From: Isoetes taiwanensis
Taxonomy: Eukaryota > Streptophyta > Lycopodiopsida > Isoetales > Isoetaceae
Reading direction: 5' to 3'
NCBI GenBank assembly: GCA_021234155.1
Contig: JAJEKV010000004.1
Span: forward strand, 25,023,662 to 25,087,661
DNA length: 64,000 bases
Below, piece by piece: positions 33,690-45,303 of this stretch. Numbering within the stretch: the first letter of the stretch is position 1; every line of letters starts with the position of its first letter. The notes beneath the pieces were generated by a model. The model saw only the letters and a list, made by a program, of their open reading frames with translations. It was not told the DNA's origin and did not search any database. Both the position numbers and the translations under genes were made by a program.

Positions 33690-34790
33690 ATGATTGTACT
33701 CATGCAAGGAAGTCAAGTACAAGGAGGACAATTTCAGCCTTATCCATTAATCAAATACTTCATTGTAATAGAGAAAGTAAAGACCCTAGGATCCATTCAG
33801 TTTTTCTCATTTAGAGAGAGTGCATATTTGCACTTTATATGCTTTTGTTTTAGAATTATTGAGGAGATGATTTTTTTTGAGCTGCAAGGGGAATATTGCA
33901 GACAAAAAAGGAGAGTATAAGGAGTTCATAGAGTTGAAAAAGTTCTATCAAAAGCAGATTTGCATGGTGGCCATGTCAGACTAGTGTTTGTTGATAAGAA
34001 GTCGGGATAGTTGTGCCTCGTAAAGTCTCAATTGGAGGGCAAAACTTGGCGGTTCATTTAAAACTATAGAGAACCTTCCATTGCAAATGATATCATTATG
34101 AATATATAGAAGTGTTGACTACACAGATGGAGTGCAATTCGTTTTTGGAAAAAGAAAGCATGGGATGCATTGTACAAAATGTTTGTCTTATTGGAGTCTC
34201 AGCTTTATCAACAGCATGTTGTTGTGTCAAAGATGAACAAGTGGATGTCAATGGTTTGTAAGAAATATGTGACAGATGAATGGGATAAACTAAAATATAT
34301 AAAAGGTGAATGTGATGAATATGGAGTAAAGAAGATAGATACGTGTCCAACAGAGGAAGATAGAACATTCATTCAAGATGTTGATTGATAAGTATATGCA
34401 TATGTCAACGAGCCTTCTAAAAATGGTATACCAGAAGGCTCAGATTAGTTGATCAAAATGGCAAAAAAAAATATGAAAGATCACAGCTTGTTAACTTTAC
34501 AGATCATAACTTCACTGAGAAAGTAATTTAGAAGATGTGTTGAGAAACTCTCGAACAATAGTGTGTTGTCTGTTGAGGACTTTGCAGAGAAACTATAGAT
34601 TGATGTTAGGGACAAAAGTGAAATCAACGCACTAGACTTCGGACCAAATTACTATTCTGGTACATATTTCAATGATAAAGAAAGAAGGCAAGCGAAAAAA
34701 GTTATTACATTTCTATATTTCAGCACATGCTGCATAACAACCATTTTTGTACAACATTTGTGACGCTGCCAATGTGGCATGACGTAAAAA
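33690..34790 (+). other. Unrecognised region with short open frames
   Basis: Two plus-strand frames stand out: one ending DKKGEYKEFIELKKFYQKQI near 33905-33965, and one at 34170-34388 (KMNKWMSMVCKKYVTDEWDK, PTEEDRTFIQDVD). Neither matches a family I know. Together with 35137-35406 they could be eroded exons of one host gene or an unrecognised transposon, but I cannot join them with splice sites. Confidence 0.3.
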
Positions 34791-34794
34791 TATG

Positions 34795-34919
<125 letters not shown>

Positions 34920-34944
34920 GTACAATTAGAATTACTTAGGTGTA

Positions 34945-35106
34945 AAAGATAGATAGGTATTAATATAACATCCAGGGGAACCCTATAACTACCTACATTG
35001 AGCCATAGGATGGGTCTATACATAGTGCGACTCTAAACGGTCTCGAATTCAAGACTTACAGGTTTTAGGACTAGCGTGTTACCAGTAGACCAAAGGTCCA
35101 GGCGCA
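34945..35106 (-). mobile_element. tRNA-derived SINE, family 1
   Basis: The minus strand begins GGACCTTTGGTCTACTGGTA, with the pol III A box (TGGTCTACTGG). After about 30 bases comes the B box in GTCTTGAATTCGAGACCG. The body ends in CTATCTATCT at 34956-34947. The head (TTGGTCTA-TGGTAA-AC-CTAGT) and the CTAT tail match the SINE at 59411-59597. It has no tRNA 3' half and is therefore not a tRNA gene. Confidence 0.75.
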
Positions 35107-35136
35107 TGCACATATGTCTTCATTACATATGTCCAG

Positions 35137-35406
35137 ATGGTTGTGCTTCTTAATTCAACTCTATACCATAATGAAAACAAAATTAAAGTGATATGGAATT
35201 TCATGAGATCTGGCCTTGGAAAAGTCACAGATGATGGAGAGGCTAATATAATAAAGTTGTGGCTTGAGAGCAAGCAGAGAAAACAAAATGGCATGCCTGT
35301 GACAAGTGCAGGAACAATTTGCGCAATTTTAAGGACCAAAGACTCAGAGTGTGAAAGGATGTTTGGGAGGTTGGAAAAACTAATGTCAACAGGCACTAAG
35401 TATTGA
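35137..35406 (+). CDS. Unrecognised 89-codon open frame
   Basis: The frame starts beside the SINE and reads hydrophilic sequence including KIKVIWNFMRSGLGKVTDDG, ANIIKLWLESKQRKQNG and KDSECERMFGRLEKLMS. It looks protein-like in composition, unlike most AT-noise frames nearby, but I know no family for it. It could be the end of a host gene exon or of a transposon protein. No splice site or start context supports it as a complete gene. Confidence 0.3.
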   Translation: MVVLLNSTLYHNENKIKVIWNFMRSGLGKVTDDGEANIIKLWLESKQRKQNGMPVTSAGTICAILRTKDSECERMFGRLEKLMSTGTKY

Positions 35407-35914
35407 ATTGCATAACTTTACCTGGTACTCAATAGATACCATTATATATCAACTATAAATCCAAATGACTCAATGAAGTAGCTATATAGACCATTCTCGT
35501 GTGTATGTGATGCTTACACGAACTTCGATTGGCTAAATCCTGAAAAAACAATATTTGATTGAATTGAATTGAATGGACTTTTTTTATAGGCCATGCTGTG
35601 GTGAATGGTTACCAAAATATTTGGATTCCACAAATCAAAACATCAATGTGCTTAAATGTACATCTGATGTACATCAGAGGTATATCTCATGTACATTAAA
35701 AGAATTGGGATAGCAATGTTGATCAGAATTGAAAAAAATTGAATGCATAAACATTGAACATCATTTTACCATACAATAGCAATATTCTTTGGATGGGGAC
35801 GCCTGTTCATGTTGGCTCTATTATGCTATTGCAGATCATAGGCATTCTCTTGAGCATGCTGTAAACAGTTGGATGCTTTTCTTGTTCAATTGTAGTACTT
35901 GTGAACTTTATTTC

Positions 35915-36195
35915 TTAGGGTGGCATTGAAGCTCTGACTAGCACTATTTGATGTTCATGATCAGCTAGCTGTGTTTGGATTATAGGGTTTTCTATATTCT
36001 CGACGTGGCATTGCAGCCTCTGAGGCAACACCAATTGGAATTGGTCGGCTGTTCTTTTTGTATATTTTTTCGGCGTGGCATTTGATGATCTTTGAGACAC
36101 GTGTCGGGCATGTCCCAATTTGTCGGCTGCTTATTATTTATTTCCTTGGCATGACACTGTAGCCTCCGAGATAGCATTATATGGATGTTCCTTCT
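35915..36195. repeat. Degenerate minisatellite, ~4 x 75 bp
   Basis: Four units begin with variants of CGGCGTGGCATTGCAGCCTC (35919, 36001, 36070 and 36148, approximately), each followed by TTGGTCGGCTGTT-like or related sequence. Divergence between units is high, so the array is old. Confidence 0.6.
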
Positions 36196-36929
36196 AGTTC
36201 AACTATGTTTCTTTTCTGAATGGTTTTCTAGCCTTTATTTGAGTGGAGGGCTTTATTCATATCAGATCCCTCGTGGATATCTTTTCTACTTGGCTATATC
36301 ATGAGAGTCCCTAAATCACTTACTAACATTTAACTGGGTGAGCAATTTTGAACTTGCAAATTTTTTCAAGTAGTCTCAATTAGCACTTAACTCTCTGATT
36401 GCACACATATGTTCCTCACAAACATGAATATGGGGTCATGATAGTATGGTGCGAAGGGCTCTTGAAGGTCTATTGGTTATCATATAGAGAAGGTCTACCT
36501 TCGCCACGACCTTTGGTTTGCTTCGATATTTATAGCAGATGGATTATACTTTTATCTTTTATTATCAATTTGATATGCTCTCGATGATTGTCTAGTTTCG
36601 GAGCATTCTCTATGTATCAATGGTTTTTAAATTTCTAATCCTAGTGGGGGAACCAAATTTGTACTCAATGATTTTTTAAGGAGCTCAATGAGAATATCAC
36701 TTCACTACATGTACAAATTCTATATATCTATATCATGAATATAAATACAATATATCTATACCATACGTTCATAGCATGTATAAAATGTCATCAGGAGGCT
36801 GATATTTTATGGCTATTGCACCATTCGACCGTTGCATATGATTGGAATGATTGGCCAGGTGCAATCTAATGCCCCTGGCTACATCCAATTGTTTGGTGTT
36901 CTTCGTCCAACCTGTGTGCTTCGGTATGT

Positions 36930-37490
36930 CTTTTGAGACTATTTAGACGAGTTTGTCATTTTTTTCTTCAATGACATCCTTATCTATAGTAAGACCTTGG
37001 AGGACCATGAACGCCACCTTCGACAGGCTCTCCAAAAGTTGCAGTGCCAACAACTCTTCGCCAAGTTCTCCAAAATGTAAATTTGCGACCACCAAGGTCG
37101 AGTACTTGGGTCATATTCTTTCTGCTGATGGCATCACTACCGAGCCAGCTAAGATTGAGGTAGTCAAGGAATGGCCAGCTCCTACGAATGTTTTTGAAGT
37201 TAGGAGTTTCTTAGGCTTAGCGGGATATTATCGTAAGTTCATTAAGGACATCGTCAAGATCACAACACCCCTCACTGACCTCACCAAGCATGAGAAGGTC
37301 GAGAATTGGGCAACTTATTGGAAGAACAAAGTTCAAGCAGGATTCCAATAGTTAAAGGAAGTTTTGAACACAGCACCAGTTCTTATGCTACTAGATCCTC
37401 AGAAGGACAAGGCGGTTGCAACTGATGCCAGCAAGATAGCTACTGCAATGGCGATGTAAGTGATGAGCAATGGAGAACGGAATTGATCTA
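36930..37490 (+). pseudogene. Ty3/gypsy RT to RNase H fragment
   Basis: The plus strand reads DEFVIFFFNDILIYSKTLED, then RHLRQALQKLQCQQLFAKFS, VEYLGHILSADGITTEP, WPAPTNVFEVRSFLGLAGYY with RKFIKDI, and LTDLTKHEKV. It then shows a stop at about 37350 and LNTAPVLMLLDPQKDKAVAT with DASKIATAMAM of RNase H. This is the C-terminal half of a gypsy RT plus the start of RNase H. The catalytic motif, normally Y-x-DD, is FFND here, so the first metal-binding Asp is lost. One frameshift lies near 37000. No LTRs are recognised. Confidence 0.8.
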
Positions 37491-37600
37491 TGTGAGTGAT
37501 GACGACGTCCAGCATATGAACACCCCAAAATTTTTGTCAGACACGTTGACATTAAGGGGCCGCCGGAGACGTTACATATGAGGCGTCCCTAACAGAATGG

Positions 37601-37696
37601 CAATTTACATGCCATGGCATGTCAACAAGACTCCACGCTTCTTTTGCACGGAGCCTTGTTGACATACCATGAATGGCATGAATGGTATGTAAATTG
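37601..37696. other. Fold-back (imperfect ~40-bp stem) upstream of the CxxC gene
   Basis: CAATTTACATGCCATGGCAT plus GTCAACAAGACTCCACGC (37601-37638) pairs with GCACGGAGCCTTGTTGACAT plus ACCATGAATGG...TATGTAAATTG (37646-37696). An extra ATGGCATGA repeat bulges in one arm. The loop is about seven bases. It lies about 155 bp upstream of the start codon of the gene at 37850. It could be a MITE or a small-RNA-type hairpin. Confidence 0.7.
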
Positions 37697-37849
37697 ACTT
37701 TCCTGTTTACAATAAACAAGTCGTAGCCCACACCTCAAAGACAAGTTGTCCCAAAATGGTGATAATGGATCCCGTTTTTTAACAAACTAGGTTTGATGTG
37801 ATTTCTTTGAACGCAAACCAGGTTTGAACCAAAACCCTTAACCCTTCCG

Positions 37850-39879
37850 ATGTCCACGCGCAGAGGCAGCACCAGCAAAGGCGCTCCTAAGCATCAAAAC
37901 AGGTATGCAGGCTTTCTGGGTTATCTGAAATATGACTGATCTCATCTGATCTTTTCCTATTTGCAGAACAGCTTGGAAGCCAAATGCTGCCGTGAAAATA
38001 AATGATCGAGTAAGTATCGGCTTAAATACGTGGTATGAGTAGCCGTTGATATGCAACCATTTTTCCAGGAGCTAGGAGGGAAACTGCACCCTTATCCTGC
38101 AGTAAATGGAGTGTGTACTAGATGTAAAGATCAAATTTTATGGAGGCGCAAGTATCCTCTCCTATTTGGCTTCAATTCGGTCTTGACCTGCTTGACTATT
38201 GTGAATACACATTCTTTATATCAATTGTAGATATGGAAAGTACAAGCCGCTGACCGAACCTGCAAAGTGGTATGTTGACTTTCTGATAGGAAATTCATAA
38301 ATTGTTTCTGTAAATATTTGTTATCCTGTCTGGCTCTAGATGTTCCTTGCAGAAATAGGGTAAACGATCCAGTTGGGGTAGCCAGTAGTACGTGCGCTAG
38401 CTTTGCGTCCACCATACTACCATATGAATTTGAGCTTCCAATTCCATGTGCCCAAAGAAGATTTCATCTTTTTTTCTTTTGACTGTGACTCTAAGTCAGT
38501 AAACTAAGTCAAGAGATATAAATGGCACAAAATGATGCATTAGCAAATTGAATTACATTCTATGAGAATTCTTTTTGGAACGTAAGCTCAAACAATGGTT
38601 CTTTGCAAATGCCACTTAATATGGCTGCAGATGAGGAATTGCTTCATTGACCAGTCTTGAAATCATTAGATTGATGGATATGGCACTAGTGGATAATGAG
38701 GCCCCTTATGCCATTTAGAATTGGGATTGCTGCACTTGCTCTTGCATTTCCTCCAGTTAAGAAGTTACGACAATGGTGTGATGCCCACTAAAGAGCTTAA
38801 GCACTCTTAAGCGCTAAAGATTTAACTGAGATAGAGGGAGATGTTATTGCAGATATTATAAGAGGTTGGTAATATCATTTATGGCTCTTGCTTGTCTGGT
38901 CCTAGGCCACCATAAAGCGGCGTATGCCTCCTCCTGCATGCTCAGATAGTTTATGAGACATCATTATTTTGACGATGTGCAAGAGATGGATTCAGAGTTT
39001 TAACAGTATAATGTGTCGCCAGATGGTCCTCTAATATTTTGTGAGCTTTCTGTAGTCATTTATAAGCAGTGAGATAATACTTATTGTTGATAAAAGCAAA
39101 TGTGCTGATTGTCAGGTGGTGTTCATCTTAACTTCAGTTTGTGCATTTGACAGTAACCAATGTGGGAAGCGTACAGTACGGGATGCTTATCATGCTATTT
39201 GTGCAGGTCCTTTTTTCTTCTTTCAGTGTTCCCCCCAAAAAAAAAAAAAAACAAAAACAAATAAATAACATATATTCTATGCAGGTTGTGCACGGGAGCG
39301 GAATGTTTGTGGTAAATGCTGCCATCCTGCTGATATTGATAGGTATTTCCAAAGACCTTGAGTATTTTGGAGCATCTCTTGTGACAAGGTTGTTATTATT
39401 TTATTCCTTTCCTATTTGCAGGGGCGCAGAAGATAAGGAGAACGAGCGCATGGTGTTGGAACAGGTCAGGTCAACAAATTCATGAGCTCTAGCTTTCTTT
39501 CTTTTGTGTTCATGTACCCTTTTTAATCCTTTTGTTCGTCCACTCAAATCATAATTTGTTTAACAGGCACTGAAAGAATTACGTGAACGGGACCGCAGAA
39601 CATTGTTACGAGCAGTATGTTTGGTTTTTATGGTGTCTATTTTGTTTGCCTGTTTGTTTCAATTTCTTGAGTTTGAAGATTTTTCTTGTGCAGATGAGCA
39701 AAGGTAACGAAAAGGGGATTAATGTAGTTTTAAAAAAAGGTGATCAAAATGCATGCGGAGATGACAGAATAAGTGACTCTGATGATTCACAAGACATCCC
39801 AGATTCTGACACTGAATGCCAAGAATCTGGAAATTCTGCTATTGATGAGTTCAGTGAAATGCTTGTAATCAAGCCTTAA
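37850..39879 (+). CDS. CxxC zinc-binding protein of the DUF2039 / C9orf85-like family, 201 aa, nine exons
   Basis: Exons: 37850-37902, 37967-38009, 38069-38151, 38231-38269, 39154-39206, 39285-39342, 39422-39464, 39567-39614 and 39694-39879. All introns are GT-AG and the phases join without a break; the total is 606 bp including the stop. The N-terminus MSTRRGSTSKGAPKHQNRTA resembles the family start (…KHQN.T.(W/F)K.N). Four CxxC pairs follow: C48/C51, C73/C76, C89/C92 and C99/C102. YGKYKPLTEPAKC and CGKRTVRDAYHAICAGCARE lie between them and are the family signature. The C-terminus from residue 111 is charged, then acidic and Ser/Asp-rich. The function of the family is unknown; the Cys pairs imply Zn ribbons. 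The first ATG gives the conserved start. A telo-box-like AAACCCTTAACCC sits just upstream (37832-37844). Intron 4 (884 bp) is much longer than the others (59-102 bp). Confidence 0.92.
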
Positions 39880-40544
39880 TCCATCAAAGCATGCTTTGAA
39901 ATATGTGAAAATAGAGTATATGTCAACGGAGATAACTTTTGTCAACGTAGATAACCTTGGACAAGCATGGAAAAAATTAAAGTATTACGAGCTAGAGACC
40001 TTGTATAAGGAATATGAACATCATTAATGGAAGGTATGGCCACAATGATAGGCTCAGCATAAACGTTGAGAAGCATATTTTAATTTATATCTCTCATTGG
40101 TAAGCAAGGGTATTAGTATCAGCAAAATTAGAGCAAAACTGGAACGGCAATAGTTTCAATAGTTTGAATGCTCCTCAGTGATGTTAAAGCTGAAAAAAGT
40201 GGTTTGGGAAATCTAATGAATTGGTACCATTATAATCCACAAGCTTTGTTTTGCTAGGCTTTTTGGCAGGCTTTAAGCCTCAAAATTAATGTCTAGCTTG
40301 GAACAAGCTTTCTGTTTATCCATTTGTTGAAACGACTTATATGTATTTAACCAACAGCCACAGATTCAACTGCTACAGATTATTGGCTCTCCAGATTTCA
40401 GCCAGCCGAAAACCTAAAAAAAACAGGTCTCACATAAACAACCCTATAAACCAAGCGGCCCTTTCCTTGCAATGCTTTAAAATTAGAATGCAAAAATTTA
40501 TTATTATATGTCAAAAGTAGGAAACAACGAGTTGTGATTACCTA

Positions 40545-40765
40545 CTACCTCGTCAAAGTCTCCTCCTTATGTTAGTACTAAATTTGGTACTACTCATATG
40601 TTTCGTCAAAGTCTCATCCTTATGTTAGTACTTTGGTACTACTCATATGTTTGGTCAAAACACCTCCTTACGTTTGTATCAAATTTTGCACTACTCGTAT
40701 GTTTGTACCAAATTTGGCACTAAGTCAAAGTCTCCTCCTCGTGTTTGTACCAAAATTGTGGGGCG
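40545..40765. repeat. Degenerate tandem repeat, ~4 x 55 bp
   Basis: Units share GTCAAAGTCTCCTCCTTATG, then TTAGTACTAAATTTGGTACT and ACTCATATGTTT, with indels. The array lies about 670 bp downstream of the CxxC gene stop. It has no reading frame of interest. Confidence 0.8.
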
Positions 40766-41440
40766 AGATATACAATGGATATAAGATGTAATTGGTCATA
40801 AACTTTACACTACTATGCATAAAAGGTCTAACCCAATAATTGGATCTCTACTGCATTTATATTTCCATTAATGCTTGTACCAACTTGTATCAATGATAGG
40901 TTATGTTAAATAAGCACTCTTTTAGTGAGAAGCTTTGTATTTTGTTTTTGATGCCTTACCACTGGGTGTCAATGAAAGGTTATGTAAAATTAATAGTATT
41001 GCAATTTCTCTTGAAAAGCTTGCTCCGATCTATCATTATCATCTTCGAATTGCCGAATGCAAAACATATAGTTCTCAAATCCATTTTAAGCACATGCGTT
41101 TGTTATTATGACGTGCAATTTTGGCGATGCTGGGCTAAGTTGGAGTCCTGTAAAATCTACTATTTAAAATTTGGGATAGTGATGATACAATTTACATGGG
41201 TTATATAGTTATAAAAATGATGCAATTCTGCAAAACTTAGATCAGTAGTTTTATACCTCTTAGCTCCCTTTCCATATGCTTGCAATTATTGGTGATCCTC
41301 CAATTTGCTACAATAGAACTGAGTACATCCTCAAATGTCCTAATCGACATAAAACCCTAATGTAACTTGCTCTTGACATAAGCAATAGATGAATTCTCAT
41401 TTTTCTGGTTCGGAAATTCTTAATGCTATACTATAAAGGA
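40766..41440. other. Gene-less stretch
   Basis: AT-rich; one 101-codon plus-strand frame (40903-41208) lacks a recognisable domain. This is the sequence into which the downstream L1-like LINE inserted. Confidence 0.4.
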
Positions 41441-41441
41441 C

Positions 41442-41454
41442 AAAAATCACAGAA
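41442..41454. repeat. Target-site duplication of the L1-like LINE, left copy
   Basis: AAAAATCACAGAA, directly before the 16-T run that is the element's poly(A) on the minus strand. The identical 13-mer recurs at 45291-45303. Confidence 0.92.
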
Positions 41455-44400
41455 TTTTTTTTTTTTTTTTGAAGAACTGTGTCATCAATATATTAAAAGA
41501 ATGGTAATGTTACAAAGCAAGTGAGGAGGAAGGAGAACTGCCTCAAAGAGACAGCGATACCTCGACACTCCACAACAAACTCACAGAGAAACTGCAACTC
41601 TACTGCTGTACAAACCGACCATCACCATCTACAATACCCAAGAAGTCCCGCCAAATGGCAAACTTCCGCTCTACTACTCCCGGGAACACCAGAAAGCTTT
41701 GAAATAGCTTGTACCGAAGTCGAAATCGGAGAGGCCGCAGAGTTCTTGAATCCCCACGAAGATCCACAACCGCCCGCTTCCAAATCAACCACACCAACCA
41801 AGCCACGCCAGATGCAAGGCTTGCTGCCGCAAGAGCGCCAAGCACCGAGATACACATGAAGCAACAAGCTGGCGGCTAGTCAATCTCACGAAACGAGCCC
41901 TAACCCAATCCTGACTGCAAGTGAGGGCATAAAACTAGACAATGCTCCACAGTCTCAATGATGAAGGCCACAACAAAGGGCGTAGAGGGCTCACACCCGC
42001 CTAAACCGACTCACAAGGGCATTCACCGACGTCGGTGCACCACCCGCCATAGAAGCACCCTAACCTTTGGTGGGGAAGTGAGCTCCATGTCCACGTCCAA
42101 ACCGAAAAGCCATCGAGAACCCTAAGCCGCAAAGACCACTTATCCGAAGGGGCGGTGTGTCATGAATAGCCGCCACCCCGGTAAGAAGACCGCACAAAGC
42201 AAGAAGACACAACATCCCGGATGAACCTTCCAAACCTGCACCACCACATCATCCCCGAGGGACTATAGGTATGTGTAGCGGAATACTCCCCGCCACGTGC
42301 TCCCAGATAGCCCGGTCACTGCCCCTCAGGCGAAAGCAAGCTCGAAAGAACTCCCACGAAGCTAGCTGACCACCCCAATACCAATCCTCCAAGGTGAGCA
42401 CACGGGCGGCTTCCAACGCCTCCAGCGAATTTCGCGTCAGAGCATGCACGATGCGACCAAGGGCAAGTCTTGCAGGGGTAGAGGAACCCACAAGAAAGGA
42501 GAAGAGTGGTGATAAATTGAGGCATAATCTAGCTGGAAGAGCACACACACATGATCCCAAGCCCGCAACACTCCTGTGAGAAAAGGGGATGCATGTGGGA
42601 AAGGCCGGAGACCATACAACAAAGCCCGTGGGCAACTCCACATGCACGACGGCTTCCCAAATGCCACACAATGGCGAAGAGATCGCAAACAACAACAAGC
42701 ACCAGAGAAGATGCTCCATCTGCGAGAATGCTCCAAACAAACTTGGAGACCAACACCTTACTATGCAGGCAACAAATCGGAATGGCCAAGCCCCCATCCT
42801 CCTGGGGCGAGACACGTCCACCAAGCCACTTTAACAACCGCCCCTTCATCATCCCCCGCCCCACAAAAATTTGAACAATCTTATCCAAAGCACGTATCTT
42901 ACCCTCGGGGAGCTAGCATCACGAATCTCAGTATACACATGAGTGCTACAAAGTCTTGACTTGGCAATAGTGATCCTACCCGCCATGGACAACTTGCTAC
43001 CCTTCCACCAATTGAGGTGTTTTACGCAACCCCCGCAAAATCTCATCCCACACCCTCCCCATGGAAACATCCCTCCAAAGGGAATACCAGCAACTTAGTA
43101 CACACATTACCGGAAGCACCTTCCAAGGGAATAGAGCCAAACAAGGGGAGGCGGAGTCACCGGGCCCATAATGCGAGCACTTACCCCAATTCAGAAGAAT
43201 GCCCGAGGCCAAGGAGAAAGTATCCAACAAACCCTTCACATTCCGCAAATTCCTCTCTTCTGCCACCAAGAAGAGGAGAGTGTCATCGGCAAACTGGTTA
43301 ATAATCTGCTGGCTACCATTCTGCATCCGAAGCCCATCCACCACTCCCTCCTCCACTGCCGCCAAAAACAACTGAGACAGTGCCTCCGCCACAATCGTAA
43401 ACAAAAACGGCGCCAAAGGGCACCCCTGACGCACCCCTCTGCCTAAGGAGAAAAAGGCGGAGGGTTCACCCTGGCACACCACGGTGGCGTCTTGCCTATC
43501 TTATGACTTCATGATCGCTCTCGTAAAAGCGTGGACCACAGCCCAATGCTAACATCATGGCAGACAAGAACTCCCAACGGACACTATCGTAAGCTTTGGC
43601 AAAGTCAAGCTTAAGATAGGCAATCCCTTCACCTGTTCTTCTGGCCCAATAAAGGCCCTCATAAGCTGCGGCAACATTAGTCAAAATGTTCCTCCCAGGG
43701 ACAAACCCAGACTACCCCTTACTAATGGAAGAAGTCAACACCGGCTTCAACTTCTCTGCCAGGGCTTTCGCAATAATCTTATACACAGAGGACAACAAGG
43801 AGATAGGCCTCAATCATTAATAGTAGAAAGGTCAGCAACCTTAGGAATCAAGGAAATGCATGCGGTATTCAAGATCCTATCCATTTGAGAAGATCAAAGA
43901 AGAACTCAAGATACACACGGTACACCGACTCACCAGCCCACTCCCAATAAGTCCGAAAGAACTCCACGGGGGATGCCATCCAGCCGGGACATTTATCCTT
44001 GGCCATGCACATACATGCCACAGCTAAATCCTCTCTCGAGAGCTTCGCTCCAAGCTCTCATCTTGATGATGAGGCGAATAGATGGCTTAACGACCCCCAA
44101 AACAAGCTCCTCGCATCTCCCGCTCATAGGGAAGAGTCTTGTTGGCCAGGCGAAAAACCACGAGAAATGGGCATGCACATACCTCTCGCAAATCAGCGGG
44201 ATCCTCCAAAGTCCGGCCATCCCGAGGTAAAGCAAGGGGCGCCATAGATCTTTGATATCGCCGCTGCCTAGTCCTAGCCTCTCAAGAACACCAAGCGAAC
44301 TTGTATCCCCCTCCTTCAACCCCGGTAAGGGCCGCCTTCACACGCGTGCCTCCCGCGCTTTAACCCGCTCAGCAGAGCAACAATACGGCTGCAACACCGC

Positions 44401-45290
44401 ATTTTCCCTAATGCCATCGAGGAGATCAAGGCGAATCCTCTCCAACTCGATAGAGACCATGCAACTCCTGCCGGCTCTGCCGCACCGCGGCGCCTACCAA
44501 AGACCTTGGCAAAACGCTTCACCCTGGCCAAGGCAGTCACCATACCAGACATACCCTTCAGAGATGAAAAGGTATCAAGCCACAACTCCTGGCATTGGGC
44601 CGAGAAATCCGCATCAGCCAGAAGCCGGGTGTTCAAACGGAACACCGTCCTAGAGGGCCGAGAGGCAACTGCACCCTGACTGGACAAAACTTGAGGATAA
44701 TGATCAGAAATGGAGGTAGACAGAATGTTACTCCAGCGCAAAGAGGGCACACCATCCAGTGCGCATGGGGAAGCATAACACCGGTCATGCCTAGCATACG
44801 CCCGGCCCGCACCAATCTGCCTATTACAATAGGTGAAAGACAAGTCCCCAGGGACCTCAACCAAGGCCAGATCCTGCAGCAAACGAGACCACTGATCCCT
44901 CTCAAACCCATGCACAATTCTGTGTTCCAGAACCAGAGCAATCCTCTACTCGCTCTACCATATTGAAGTCCCCTAACAACAACCAAGCGACCTGCAACCC
45001 ACCAAGAGCTCGCAACTTATTCCGAACTGTGGCCCATAAAGCACCCCGCTGAGAAGGCTGATTAGGGGCATAAACATTAACAATCCCCCACTCTTGCCCT
45101 CCCTCCAACCACTTAATTATTGCCCACCGACCAAACCTGTCTGCTGCAGAGTACGTGACCTGCACATCCATCCTCCAAGCAATAAGAGTACCCCCACTAG
45201 TCTGCCCAGAAGAAGAAGCAATAGAGGCAAACTGCCTACCAACCATATTCATGAGCCTAGACATATCACCCCTGTGACACTTATGCTCCT
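41455..45290 (-). mobile_element. L1-like LINE, 5'-truncated, with 13-bp target-site duplication
   Basis: A GC-rich 3.8-kb island in AT-rich DNA. On the minus strand the endonuclease starts immediately at EHK (of the QEHK motif). It continues with GTLIAWRMDVQVTYSAADRF, LLLGDFNMVERVEDC (GDFN) and, after a -1 shift, SISDHYPQVLS (SDH). RT shows LKLDFAKAYDSVRWEFL (motif A, 43610-43560), GRGVRQGCPLAPFLFTIVAE (motif B) and FADDTLLFLV (motif C, about 43290). The linker region reads LNWWKGSKLSMAGRITIAKS. The C-terminus has ETVEHCLVLCPH near 41940, of the zinc-binding domain. Sixteen T at 41455-41470 are the poly(A) tail. AAAAATCACAGAA flanks both ends. Frameshifts and stops make it inactive. ORF1 is missing because of the truncation. 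Confidence 0.93.
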
Positions 45291-45303
45291 AAAAATCACA
45301 GAA
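45291..45303. repeat. Target-site duplication of the L1-like LINE, right copy
   Basis: AAAAATCACAGAA, directly adjoining the truncated 5' end of the element (plus strand …TTATGCTCCT). It matches 41442-41454 exactly, which fixes both element boundaries. Confidence 0.92.

Noticed and set aside
35137-35406. Joining 33.9, 34.2 and 35.2-kb frames into one gene
   Set aside because: No splice sites in compatible phase could be found between them, and a microsatellite and a SINE lie in between.
37601-37696. A confirmed microRNA gene
   Set aside because: The stem has bulges and an internal duplication, there is no expression evidence, and a MITE explains it equally well; kept only as a fold-back.
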